Assembly: GCA_946626595.1 (NCBI GenBank)
Contig: CAMOUQ010000008.1
Span: forward strand, 1-50,985
Origin: an uncultured Prevotellaceae bacterium
GTDB taxonomy: Bacteria > Bacteroidota > Bacteroidia > Bacteroidales > Bacteroidaceae
Direction of reading: 5' to 3'
DNA: 50,985 nt
Shown: positions 33,424-41,726 of the stretch, piece after piece
Numbering within the stretch: the stretch's first letter is position 1
Layout of the letters: each line of letters begins with the position of its first letter
Translations under genes and position numbers: made by a program
Notes under the pieces: model-generated
Seen by the model: only the letters and a program-made list of their open reading frames with translations
The model's database searches: none
What the model was told of the DNA's origin: nothing

Positions 33424-33457
33424 CCCCCGGCATATTCCCATGTGCCGGGGAGTTTTT
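33424..33457 (+). terminator. Terminator between OmpA-like gene 2 and the caspase gene
   Basis: CCCCGGCA (33425-33432) pairs with TGCCGGGG (33443-33450), followed by AGTTTTT. It ends 18 bases before the caspase ATG, so the caspase gene depends on read-through or on a promoter I cannot identify. Confidence 0.8.
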
Positions 33458-33474
33458 CCTTAAAATATGAGCCT

Positions 33475-36012
33475 ATGAAATTATTGTACATACTCCTGGG
33501 AATGCTCTCTTTCTGCCCATCCGCATCGGCACAAGTGGCAAGTCCCGATACCCTTACGGCTGAACAAGACTCCCTTCCGCAGGTGACTCCGGAACGGAGG
33601 GCCTTCGAGGCGGCACAAAGTGCCTACGAACGGTACTTCATGCAGAAGATAAATCCAACAAGCGACAAGGAAGAACTCTATGGCGCACTCCTGGAGAGCT
33701 TTACGGAATACATGAAGTGCCTGAAGGCTTTGGATGATGCAGAGCAGGGAGAGGTAAAGGAGAAAATGCGTAGGCTCCGCCCCGAATTTGAGGAGGCAGG
33801 CATATACTTCAGCAGCAACGGGGACAATAAGACTGCGGCTCAGTACCTGGAGTGCTATCTGAATATCCCGCGTCTGCCCTTCTTTGCCGGCGAACGTTTT
33901 ACGAACAATGCCAATTATTCGGCATACGTGTTCACCGTGGCTGCCGAGATGCACAATGCCCGCGACTTCGAAAATGCGGTTTCTTATCTGCAGGAGTACA
34001 TAGAACTGGGCGAAAAACGATACCAGCAGACGTGCTACAAGTTTCTGGCAAAGGACTTAGACCTGCTGGAGCGACTGGACGATGAGAACAGCGTGCTGGA
34101 AGAGGGTATCATGAATTACCCCACTGACCTGGAACTGCTGAAGCAGGCCATCATGCTCAATACCCGACGGAATAATCAGGACCGGGCGCTGGAAATGCTG
34201 AACAAGGCTTTGGCCGTTGCGCCCAATGACCCCAACCTGCTCCTGTTCAAGGCGTCCATCGACGACCAGAATGGGCGCTTCGCTGAGGCCCTCCCGGTCT
34301 TCAGGACTTTCCACGAGCAAATGCCCAACGACCTTCAGCTTGCCACGCAGTTGGCCCTCTGCCACTACAACTATGCCGGCCAACTGACCAACGAAAGCAA
34401 CCTGGCCACCGATGCAGAGCAGTTCAAGAAACTGCGCGGCGATGCCAAGGCAAACTACGAACAGGCCATAGCCATCCTGGAACCGCTCAGCAAGAACGAG
34501 GAACTGGTGAAGAACGACCAGCGCATCACCTACGCATTGGTGGATGCCCTGATACAGACCGGAAGAACCGCCGAGGCTAATCTGGTGCAGCAAAAAGTGC
34601 AGAATGCACCGACGCAACTCAGTCAGGCTTCGGCAAAGAACCTGAAGGGGACTCCGAATTTCAATGAATGGTATCAGCCGAAACTGAAGAAGATTCTCGA
34701 CGAATGGGAACAGCGCGGCGAATTTGAGTCTACCAGTAAATACCAGAAACGCGTGAATCCGGAGAAGAGAAAGGTGCTGATAGCGCAGTCGCGCAACAAG
34801 CTGGAACAGGAGTTTATCTCAGAGTACAGCCATAACTATAACCTGAAGGAACTGACCCTGAAGCCATACGACCCCGACCACGAAACGTTCCGCATCCAGA
34901 CCCGTCAGGGCGACCTCTACATCCGTGTCCCGATCGAGAACGAAGAGGCCGTGAAGTTTAAGGAAAGTTGGAATGGCGTGAAGATAGAAAATCCGCAGTT
35001 CAAGGTCGACAAGTCGGGACAGATACGCCTGGTGGCCGCCATGTTCTCCACACCTTACGGCAAGAACTACGACTACAACGCGAATGCCCAATTGGAATAC
35101 CAGCGCGTCAAGATTGCCCGGCCCGAATGGAACGATGACGACCTCCTGGCTGACCTTGGGGACGATTCCTCCTTCGAAGAACGGCCTCAAACGGTCTCCA
35201 CAGTGCAAGAAGAGGCCATAAACGTGGGTGAATCCTCTGTCGACGTGAATGTTCCTCGCAACAAGGATATTAACGAAAACACCTTTGCCCTCATTATTGC
35301 AAACGAGAAATACAAGAACGTGGAGGACGTGCCGTTTGCCCTCAACGACGGACGGTCGTTCAAGCGCTATTGCCGGGATGTGCTCGGCGTGCCTGAACGC
35401 AATATCGTGCACCTCGAAAACGGTACGGTGGGCGAAATGACGGGTGCCATAGACCGCATCAAAGACTTCGAGATAGCCTACGAGGGCATGAAGCTGTTGG
35501 TCTACTATTCCGGTCATGGCGTGCCTGACCCTCGCACCAACGAAGCCTTCCTGTTGCCCTCCGATGCCTCGCCGAGTAACATGTCCACGGGGTACAAGCT
35601 GTCCAGGTTCTATTCCGAACTGACCGCCAATAAGCCCCAGTCCGTTACGGTGTTCCTCGATGCCTGCTTCAGCGGCGCCAAGAAGGACGGCAAGGTGATG
35701 GACCAGGCCGCGCGCGGAGTCATCCAGGAGGCCAGAGAGGAAACCCCGACGGCCAACATGGTGGTCTTCAGTGCTTGCACCGGCAGCCAGACGGCTTACC
35801 CCTACGACAATCAGAAGCATGGACTGTTTACCTTCTTCCTGCTGAAGAAGTTGCAGGAAGACAAAGGCAAGACCACCTACAAGCGCCTGAAAGAGTACAT
35901 CGTCACCCATGTAAGGCAAAACAGCCTGAGATTGTATAGCAAAATACAGCAACCAACCACGCAAAGTGCTCTGCCCGAGTCGGAGTGGGGCAACTGGCGA
36001 CTTGACAAATAA
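33475..36012 (+). CDS. Secreted TPR-caspase (peptidase C14 / metacaspase-like)
   Basis: This 845-residue protein starts at MKLLYILLGMLSFCPSASAQ, a signal peptide; an upstream GTG in the same frame lies in the terminator and is not used. Residues about 40-390 are helical TPR-like repeats (ALEMLNKALAVAPNDPNLLL and neighbours). A middle beta-rich region follows (about 430-580). The caspase domain (about 600-845) starts NTFALIIANEKYKNVEDVPF and has the catalytic dyad His681 in YYSGHG and Cys731 in FLDACFSG. The full dyad implies an active Arg/Lys- or Asp-specific protease acting outside the cytoplasm. The DUF4384 gene follows after 14 bases, so the two are an operon. Confidence 0.9.
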   Translation: MKLLYILLGMLSFCPSASAQVASPDTLTAEQDSLPQVTPERRAFEAAQSAYERYFMQKINPTSDKEELYGALLESFTEYMKCLKALDDAEQGEVKEKMRRLRPEFEEAGIYFSSNGDNKTAAQYLECYLNIPRLPFFAGERFTNNANYSAYVFTVAAEMHNARDFENAVSYLQEYIELGEKRYQQTCYKFLAKDLDLLERLDDENSVLEEGIMNYPTDLELLKQAIMLNTRRNNQDRALEMLNKALAVAPNDPNLLLFKASIDDQNGRFAEALPVFRTFHEQMPNDLQLATQLALCHYNYAGQLTNESNLATDAEQFKKLRGDAKANYEQAIAILEPLSKNEELVKNDQRITYALVDALIQTGRTAEANLVQQKVQNAPTQLSQASAKNLKGTPNFNEWYQPKLKKILDEWEQRGEFESTSKYQKRVNPEKRKVLIAQSRNKLEQEFISEYSHNYNLKELTLKPYDPDHETFRIQTRQGDLYIRVPIENEEAVKFKESWNGVKIENPQFKVDKSGQIRLVAAMFSTPYGKNYDYNANAQLEYQRVKIARPEWNDDDLLADLGDDSSFEERPQTVSTVQEEAINVGESSVDVNVPRNKDINENTFALIIANEKYKNVEDVPFALNDGRSFKRYCRDVLGVPERNIVHLENGTVGEMTGAIDRIKDFEIAYEGMKLLVYYSGHGVPDPRTNEAFLLPSDASPSNMSTGYKLSRFYSELTANKPQSVTVFLDACFSGAKKDGKVMDQAARGVIQEAREETPTANMVVFSACTGSQTAYPYDNQKHGLFTFFLLKKLQEDKGKTTYKRLKEYIVTHVRQNSLRLYSKIQQPTTQSALPESEWGNWRLDK

Positions 36013-36026
36013 AGAAATAGAGATAG

Positions 36027-36923
36027 ATGAAAAGGAAACTTCTTGCCGCTTCGCTTCTCCTGTTCTGTGCTTTGGCAGCATTGCGGGCCCAGGACCTGAA
36101 GACCGTGGAAAAGACATACATATACAATGCTCCGCCCACCGAAAGCCTCGAACAGGCTAAGCGTACCGCCGTGAGCCGCGCCAAGGTGGAGGCCCTGCGC
36201 GAACGTTTTGGTTCCGTCGTCAGTGGTGCATCTGCCATGAGCCTTATCACGAAAAACCACATCACGCAGTCGAAGTTCGTATCGCTGAGCAACGAAGGCG
36301 AAGTGAACGGAGAATGGATAGGAGACATCGAGGAACCGAAAATAAAAGCGACCCTTACGGAAACAGGTTTCACGATTGAGGCCACCGTGAAGGGCAAAGC
36401 CCGGGAACTGCAAAGCAATGCCATCGACTTCTCGGCCCGAATCCTGAGAAATACGCCTGATGTACAATACGAAAGTTCGGAATTCATGGCTGGCGACCGC
36501 GTCTTTGTCCACTTCACGTCGCCTGCCGACGGCTATTTGGCAATCTATCTTCTGGATGGCGAAACGGCCTATTGCCTGCTCCCGTATGTCAACAACAAAA
36601 ACGGTAAATTCCACGTCAGACACGGTGAGGAATATACCCTGTTCAGCTACAATCACTATTCGGACGCTGAAGACCCCAAGGAGATTGAGCAATATAAGCT
36701 GACAACCGATGGGGACCAGCAGGATCTGAATCAATTCTATTTCATCTTCTCGCCGAATGAATTTACCAAGGCCCTGGACCGCTTCGGGCAGAACAGCAAC
36801 GGAGATACGCTCCCGAGAAATCTTTCGTGGGAGGAATTCCAAAAATGGATAATCCGTGCCCGGCGCAACGACAAGCAGATGGCCGTCCAGATAAAAAATA
36901 TTCTGATTTCTCCCCGGAATTAG
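36027..36923 (+). CDS. DUF4384 domain secreted protein
   Basis: This 298-residue protein has a signal peptide (MKRKLLAASLLLFCALAALR then AQ). The N-terminal part (25-130) has an alpha/beta pattern with EQAKRTAVSRAKVEALRERF. The DUF4384 domain (about 145-245) contains FMAGDRVFVHFTSPADGYLA, IYLLDGETAYCLLPYVNN and YTLFSYNHYSD. DUF4384 domains are commonly encoded beside or fused to caspase-like proteases in bacteria, and this gene follows the caspase by 14 bases. It is probably a partner, regulator or substrate-recruiting subunit of the protease. That role is inference. Confidence 0.8.
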   Translation: MKRKLLAASLLLFCALAALRAQDLKTVEKTYIYNAPPTESLEQAKRTAVSRAKVEALRERFGSVVSGASAMSLITKNHITQSKFVSLSNEGEVNGEWIGDIEEPKIKATLTETGFTIEATVKGKARELQSNAIDFSARILRNTPDVQYESSEFMAGDRVFVHFTSPADGYLAIYLLDGETAYCLLPYVNNKNGKFHVRHGEEYTLFSYNHYSDAEDPKEIEQYKLTTDGDQQDLNQFYFIFSPNEFTKALDRFGQNSNGDTLPRNLSWEEFQKWIIRARRNDKQMAVQIKNILISPRN

Positions 36924-36965
36924 GGCGATGAAGACAATAGCGATTAATAATATATATATGATATA

Positions 36966-37457
36966 ATGGAAAAAATAGACAAACTCGACAAACAAATCCT
37001 CGAGATTATCTCGGCAAATGCGCGCATCCCGTTCAAGGATGTAGCTGCAGAGTGCGGTGTCAGTCGTGCTGCCATTCATCAGCGCGTGCAGCGCCTCATT
37101 GACATGAAGGTAATCATCGGTTCGGGCTATCACGTCAACCCCGGAAGCCTGGGCTACAACACATGCACCTTTGTGGGCATCAAACTGGAGCGCGGCTCCA
37201 TGTATAAACGGGTCAGCGAGGCCCTGAAGGAGATACCCGAAATCGTGGAGTGCCACTTCACCACGGGGCCCTACACGATGCTCATCAAGCTCTATGCCCG
37301 CGACAATGCCCACCTGATGGAACTGCTCAACGATAAGATTCAGGAGATTACCGGTGTCATCAGCACCGAGACACTTATTTCCCTCAACCAAAGTATACGC
37401 AAGGAAGTGCCCATTGGCACGCAGCGTAAGGAAGAAATCCCCACACTTGACCTATGA
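36966..37457 (+). CDS. Lrp/AsnC family transcriptional regulator
   Basis: This 163-residue protein has an N-terminal HTH (about 3-55: LDKQILEIISANARIPFKDV, then CGVSRAAIHQRVQRL) and a C-terminal RAM ligand-binding domain (about 70-150: FVGIKLERGSMYKRVSEALK, then VECHFTTGPYTMLIKLYARD). It is typical in size. Lrp-type regulators sense amino acids and control their metabolism. Its stop overlaps the start of the C26-dipeptidase fusion by 4 bases (ATGA), so the pair is translationally coupled. The regulator probably responds to an amino acid released by that enzyme. Confidence 0.95.
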   Translation: MEKIDKLDKQILEIISANARIPFKDVAAECGVSRAAIHQRVQRLIDMKVIIGSGYHVNPGSLGYNTCTFVGIKLERGSMYKRVSEALKEIPEIVECHFTTGPYTMLIKLYARDNAHLMELLNDKIQEITGVISTETLISLNQSIRKEVPIGTQRKEEIPTLDL

Positions 37458-39226
37458 CAGACAGATTTGACTGGAAGACTGTATATGACAATCTGCACCG
37501 CACCTTCCCTACGCATCGGGTGCAGCCGGTAATCGGTATTACCGGAAACTTTGGCGACAAAGGCTGTGAACTGGCCGAAGGATATTTCCGCAGTGTGTTG
37601 GAGGCCGGCGGCATACCCATTATCCTGCCTCCCTATGAGGACCTGGCCGCCCTGCTGGGCACGCTCGACCGCATCGACGGACTGCTGCTCTCCGGGGGCG
37701 GCGACATCAATCCTCTCTATCTCGACGAGAATCCTTCGCCCGAATTGGGAAACATCAATCCTCGTCGCGATTTGCCGGAGTTGCTGATTACGCGCCTGGC
37801 CTTCGACCGTCAGATTCCCATCCTGGGCATCTGTCGTGGCATACAGGTGCTGGCAGCTGCCCTGGACGGAGAATTGCATCAGGATATCGGACATGCCATT
37901 CGGGACAAAGAAAGCGATTGGCTCATAAAACATAATCAGGATTTGCCCCGCGAATATGCCTCGCACAGAGTTGCGGTGGAGGAGGGTAGCATGCTCGCAG
38001 ACATCTACGGCGGCGACCTGAGCCTGTTTGTCAATTCCTTCCACCACCAGGCCGTGGCGCAACCCGGTCCCCACCTGCGAGTGGTGGCCACCGCTCCGGA
38101 CGGCATCGTCGAAGCCGTCGAGAGCAGTGAGCACAAACCCATATTGGGAGTGCAGTGGCATCCCGAATGCTTCATCTTGCGTGGCGACGATAGCCACATG
38201 CCCATCTTCAAGTGGATAGTAGATGAGGCCCGGGCCTATCGCGAGACCGTCCGTCTGCACAATCGCATCCTGACGCTCGACAGCCATTGCGACACCCCGA
38301 TGTTTGCCGATAAAGGCACGAATTTCCGTCATCGCGACCCGCAGTTGCTGGTCGACCTGCATAAGATGACCGAGGGGCACCTCGATGCCTCCATCATGGT
38401 GGCCTATCTGCCACAGGGCGAACGCAACGCTGAGGCCTACAAGGCTGTGACCCAGGAGACCGAAGACCTGCTCGACTACATCCAGTGGCTGACGGATACC
38501 AATCGCAAGTACATCGGCCTGGCCCGTACTCCGGACGAACTCTATCGCCACAAACGTCGTGGACGGAAAGCCCTGATGATGGGCATCGAAAACGGTTATG
38601 CAATAGGGCGCGACCTGTCGCTCATCAGTCACTTCCGCCAGCGCGGAGTGGTCTACATGACACTGTGCCACAACGGTGACAACGACATCTGCGACTCTGC
38701 CCGGGGCAATGCCGAACACGGCGGACTGAGTCCCTTCGGTCGCGAGGTGGTGGCCGAGATGAACCGCGTAGGTATGATGGTGGACTTGAGTCACGCCGCC
38801 GAGTCCAGTTTCTGGGATGCCCTCGAGGCCAGCCGCACCCCCATCGTCTGCAGTCATTCCAGCTGTCGTGCCCTGTGCGACCATCCGCGCAATCTCACCG
38901 ACGAGCAGATGCGCGCCTTGGCTCAGGCCGGAGGCGTGATGCAGGTGACGCTGTATAACGGATTCCTGCGCACCGACGGGCAAGCAACCGTCATGGATGC
39001 CGTGCGCCACATCGAACATGCGGTGGAGGTGATGGGCATCGAGCATGTGGGCATCGGTACGGATTTCGACGGCGATGGCGGAGTGCCCGGCGTGGCCAGT
39101 GCCAGCGAATTGCTCAACCTCACACGCCTGTTGCGCCGAAAGGGTTTCACCGACGACCAGTTGCGACTGCTCTGGGGCGAAAACTTCCTTCGCGTCATGC
39201 GCATCGTGCAACAGTATAATGGATAA
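37454..39226 (+). CDS. Fusion of gamma-glutamyl hydrolase (peptidase C26, class I GATase fold) and membrane dipeptidase (M19)
   Basis: This is a 590-residue two-enzyme fusion. The N-terminal domain (about 22-262) is PuuD-like with the nucleophile Cys127 in ILGICRGIQ and the His236/Glu238 pair in VQWHPECF. LLLSGGGDINPLYL is the oxyanion region. The C-terminal domain (about 272-590) is a renal-dipeptidase-type metalloenzyme with zinc ligands in LDSHCDTPMF (His278, Asp280), Glu in MGIENGYAIG, His in VDLSHAAESSF and CSHSSCRAL, then GIGTDFDGDGG. There is no signal peptide, so both act in the cytoplasm. Consecutive hydrolysis of gamma-glutamyl and dipeptide bonds is the natural reading. It overlaps the Lrp gene by 4 bases. 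Confidence 0.9.
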   Translation: MTDRFDWKTVYDNLHRTFPTHRVQPVIGITGNFGDKGCELAEGYFRSVLEAGGIPIILPPYEDLAALLGTLDRIDGLLLSGGGDINPLYLDENPSPELGNINPRRDLPELLITRLAFDRQIPILGICRGIQVLAAALDGELHQDIGHAIRDKESDWLIKHNQDLPREYASHRVAVEEGSMLADIYGGDLSLFVNSFHHQAVAQPGPHLRVVATAPDGIVEAVESSEHKPILGVQWHPECFILRGDDSHMPIFKWIVDEARAYRETVRLHNRILTLDSHCDTPMFADKGTNFRHRDPQLLVDLHKMTEGHLDASIMVAYLPQGERNAEAYKAVTQETEDLLDYIQWLTDTNRKYIGLARTPDELYRHKRRGRKALMMGIENGYAIGRDLSLISHFRQRGVVYMTLCHNGDNDICDSARGNAEHGGLSPFGREVVAEMNRVGMMVDLSHAAESSFWDALEASRTPIVCSHSSCRALCDHPRNLTDEQMRALAQAGGVMQVTLYNGFLRTDGQATVMDAVRHIEHAVEVMGIEHVGIGTDFDGDGGVPGVASASELLNLTRLLRRKGFTDDQLRLLWGENFLRVMRIVQQYNG

Positions 39227-39235
39227 ATAATAATT

Positions 39236-40240
39236 ATGAAGCATACTTCTATTCTCATCATAACATTTTCTTGGCTCCTCTTGTTTATGGTCTCCTGTGG
39301 GCACAAGACGCGGAAAGCCAATGCGCACGACACCATCCCCATGCAACCTTGCCCCGAATTTGTGGCGGCCAATGCCATGCGCTGCATCAAGGCTCAGTGC
39401 GACATGGGGCCTCGTGTGCCAGGCACCAAGGCTTGGCAGCAGTGTGGCGACAGCATCGTTGCCTGGTTCTCGGCTCTCGGCCTCGAGGTGGAGGAACAAA
39501 AGACCAACGTCACCCTGTACGACGGAACCAGCGTTCCGTGCCGTAACATCATAGCACACCTGAATCCCTCGAATCGCGACCGCATACTCCTCTGTGCCCA
39601 TTGGGACAGTCGCCCTTGGGCCGACAACGATGCCGACGAGGGCAACCATCACACACCTGTGCCTGCTGCCAACGACGGGGCGAGTGGTGTGGCCGTCATG
39701 CTGGAATTGGCACGTATCCTGAGCCAGGCTGATAGCATAACTACGGGCATCGACTTCGTTTGCTTCGATGTTGAGGATGCCGGCACGCCGCAGTGGGCCG
39801 AGGACGGTCCCGATGGCAACACGTGGTGCCTGGGCTCCACCTATTGGTCCGAACAGGCTCAGGCCAACGGCTATCAGGCCCGTTTCGGCATATTGTTCGA
39901 CATGGTGGGCGGTCGTGGCAGCACCTTCTCCCGCGAAGGCTACTCCATGCAATATGCCCAGCCCGTTGCCGACATGCTTTGGCACATCGCCGAGCAGATA
40001 GGTTACGGACACTACTTCCCCCTGAGCGATGCAGGCAACTTCGTCACCGACGACCACGTCTCTGTCAACCAGATAGCCCGCATCCCGTGCATCGACATCG
40101 TGCCCTTCCACGCCGATGGTCCCAGCAGTTTCGGCCCCACGTGGCATACAATCAACGATACGCCGGAAAACATCGACCCCAATGTGCTGGAGGCCGTAGG
40201 ACAGTGTGTCCTGCAACTGATTTATAATGATGCCAAATAA
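39236..40240 (+). CDS. Glutaminyl-peptide cyclotransferase-like lipoprotein (M28 family)
   Basis: This 334-residue lipoprotein has the signal MKHTSILIITFSWLLLFMVS with Cys21 in VSCG. The M28-type zinc site can be read: His122 in LLCAHWDSRPWAD, Asp147 in PAANDGASG, Glu180 or Asp181 in CFDVEDAGT, and His in the C-terminal PFHADGPSSFGPTWHTIND. The pattern and size match bacterial type II glutaminyl cyclases (P. gingivalis/Prevotella group). These make N-terminal pyroglutamate on proteins exported past signal peptidase I, where the first residue is often Gln in these organisms. Several proteins in this window have signal cleavage sites of the type A-Q. It starts 9 bases after the fusion gene. Confidence 0.88.
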   Translation: MKHTSILIITFSWLLLFMVSCGHKTRKANAHDTIPMQPCPEFVAANAMRCIKAQCDMGPRVPGTKAWQQCGDSIVAWFSALGLEVEEQKTNVTLYDGTSVPCRNIIAHLNPSNRDRILLCAHWDSRPWADNDADEGNHHTPVPAANDGASGVAVMLELARILSQADSITTGIDFVCFDVEDAGTPQWAEDGPDGNTWCLGSTYWSEQAQANGYQARFGILFDMVGGRGSTFSREGYSMQYAQPVADMLWHIAEQIGYGHYFPLSDAGNFVTDDHVSVNQIARIPCIDIVPFHADGPSSFGPTWHTINDTPENIDPNVLEAVGQCVLQLIYNDAK

Positions 40241-40309
40241 CCCTAAGGCCCTTAAAGTCCCTAAGGCCCCTAAAGCCCTTAAAGCCCTTAAAGCCCTTAA
40301 GGCCCTTAC
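40238..40309 (+). repeat. 9-bp tandem array reiterating in-frame TAA stop codons
   Basis: About eight imperfect copies of CCCTTAAAG-type units start at the cyclase stop codon. In the cyclase frame TAA occurs at 40238, 40244, 40253, 40262, 40271, 40280, 40289 and 40298. The array ends 20 bases before the SufE ATG. Confidence 0.9.
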
Positions 40310-40329
40310 CCCCTAAACACCCAACCCCA

Positions 40330-40749
40330 ATGACAATAAACGAAATACAAGACGAAATCATAGAAGAGTTCCAGGAGCTCGACGACTGGATGGACCGCTA
40401 TCAGTTGCTCATCGACATGGGCAGCGACCAGCAGCCCCTGGACGAGAAATATAAGACAGAACAGAACCTTATCGACGGTTGCCAGAGCCGCGTGTGGCTG
40501 CAGGCCGACCTCGTGGACGGCCGTGTTCATTTTCAGGCAGAGAGCGATGCCCTTATAGTGAAAGGCATCGTCACATTGCTCCTGCGTGTACTGAACGACC
40601 AGACGCCACAGGACATCCTTTCGGCCGACCTCTATTTCATCGAGCAGATAGGTTTGCGCGAGCACCTGTCACCCACCCGTAGCAATGGTCTGCTGGCCAT
40701 GCTCAAGCAAATGAAGATGTACGCGCTCGCATTCTCGGCCAAGGCATGA
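40330..40749 (+). CDS. SufE family Fe-S cluster assembly protein
   Basis: This 139-residue protein has the SufE-type fold. Helical start TINEIQDEIIEEFQELDDWM, then the sulfur-accepting Cys51 in LIDGCQSRVWLQADLVDGRV, and the C-terminal SPTRSNGLLAMLKQMKMYAL. SufE takes persulfide from SufS and hands it to the SufBCD scaffold. No SUF genes are nearby, so it works in trans. Its stop overlaps the Dus start by 4 bases, giving translational coupling. Confidence 0.95.
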   Translation: MTINEIQDEIIEEFQELDDWMDRYQLLIDMGSDQQPLDEKYKTEQNLIDGCQSRVWLQADLVDGRVHFQAESDALIVKGIVTLLLRVLNDQTPQDILSADLYFIEQIGLREHLSPTRSNGLLAMLKQMKMYALAFSAKA

Positions 40750-41726
40750 AGATTGGCAATGTTTCCTTCCCTGCTTGTCCCGTCTTCCTGGCTCCCATGG
40801 AGGACGTGACCGATATTGGTTTCCGTCTGCTCTGTAAGCAGATGGGGGCCGATTTGGTATATTCTGAGTTCGTATCGAGCGATGCACTGGTGCGTGGCGT
40901 CAACCGCAGCATAGAGAAACTGGAGGTGTGCGACGAGGAGCGCCCCGTGGCTATACAGATATACGGACGCTTCGTCGAGGCCATGCGCGATGCCGCACAG
41001 ATCGTAGTAGAACAGGCCCACCCCGACATTCTGGACATCAATTTCGGTTGTCCAGTGAAGCGCGTGGCCAGTAAGGGCGCAGGTGCCGGAATGCTTCAGA
41101 ACATCCCCTTGATGTTGGAAATGACGCGCGCTGTCGTAGATGCCGTTCCCGGTACGCCAGTCACTGTAAAGACCCGTCTCGGCTGGGACCAGAATCATCT
41201 CATCATTACCGACCTGGCCGAGCAACTCCAGGACTGTGGCATACAGGCACTGACCATACACGGCCGCACCCGCAGCCAGATGTATACCGGCGAGGCCGAC
41301 TGGACGCTGATAGGCGAGGTGAAGCGCAATCCGCGCATCCACATTCCCATCATTGGCAATGGCGACATCACCACGCCCGAACGCGCCAAGGAGTGCTTCG
41401 AACGCTACGGCGTAGATGCCATCATGGTGGGCCGGGCCACTTTCGGCCGCCCCTGGATATTCCGCGAGATTCGCAACTACATCGACGGCCGTGAGGAGCA
41501 TCTCACACCCGAGTGGAAGCTCAACGTCCTGAAGCAACAGGTGCTGACCAGTGTAGAACGGCTCGATGAATATCGGGGCATACTGCACAGCCGTCGCCAT
41601 CTGGCCGCCTCGCCATTGTTCAAGGGCATCCCCAACTTCCGTGAGACGCGCATCCGCATGCTTCGTGCCGAGACCACTGACGAACTGTTCGAGATTATGG
41701 AACAAACGAAAGAACTTATTTGCTAA
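40746..41726 (+). CDS. tRNA-dihydrouridine synthase
   Basis: This 326-residue FMN enzyme reduces uridines in the tRNA D-loop. The TIM-barrel N-terminus has FLAPMEDVTDIGFRLLC. The catalytic Cys102 sits in DINFGCPVKRVASKGAGAGM. VTVKTRLGWD, TIHGRTRSQMYTG and IGNGDITTPERAKE are the FMN/tRNA contact motifs. Residues 270-326 form the helical tRNA-binding domain. It looks closest to the DusB type. It is coupled to SufE upstream, and the U32 gene begins immediately after its stop. Confidence 0.95.
   Translation: MKIGNVSFPACPVFLAPMEDVTDIGFRLLCKQMGADLVYSEFVSSDALVRGVNRSIEKLEVCDEERPVAIQIYGRFVEAMRDAAQIVVEQAHPDILDINFGCPVKRVASKGAGAGMLQNIPLMLEMTRAVVDAVPGTPVTVKTRLGWDQNHLIITDLAEQLQDCGIQALTIHGRTRSQMYTGEADWTLIGEVKRNPRIHIPIIGNGDITTPERAKECFERYGVDAIMVGRATFGRPWIFREIRNYIDGREEHLTPEWKLNVLKQQVLTSVERLDEYRGILHSRRHLAASPLFKGIPNFRETRIRMLRAETTDELFEIMEQTKELIC

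Noticed and set aside
37340..40216. A 958-codon minus-strand frame antisense to the Lrp, fusion and cyclase genes
   Set aside because: It crosses three well-supported plus-strand genes with clear active sites and has no recognisable domain.
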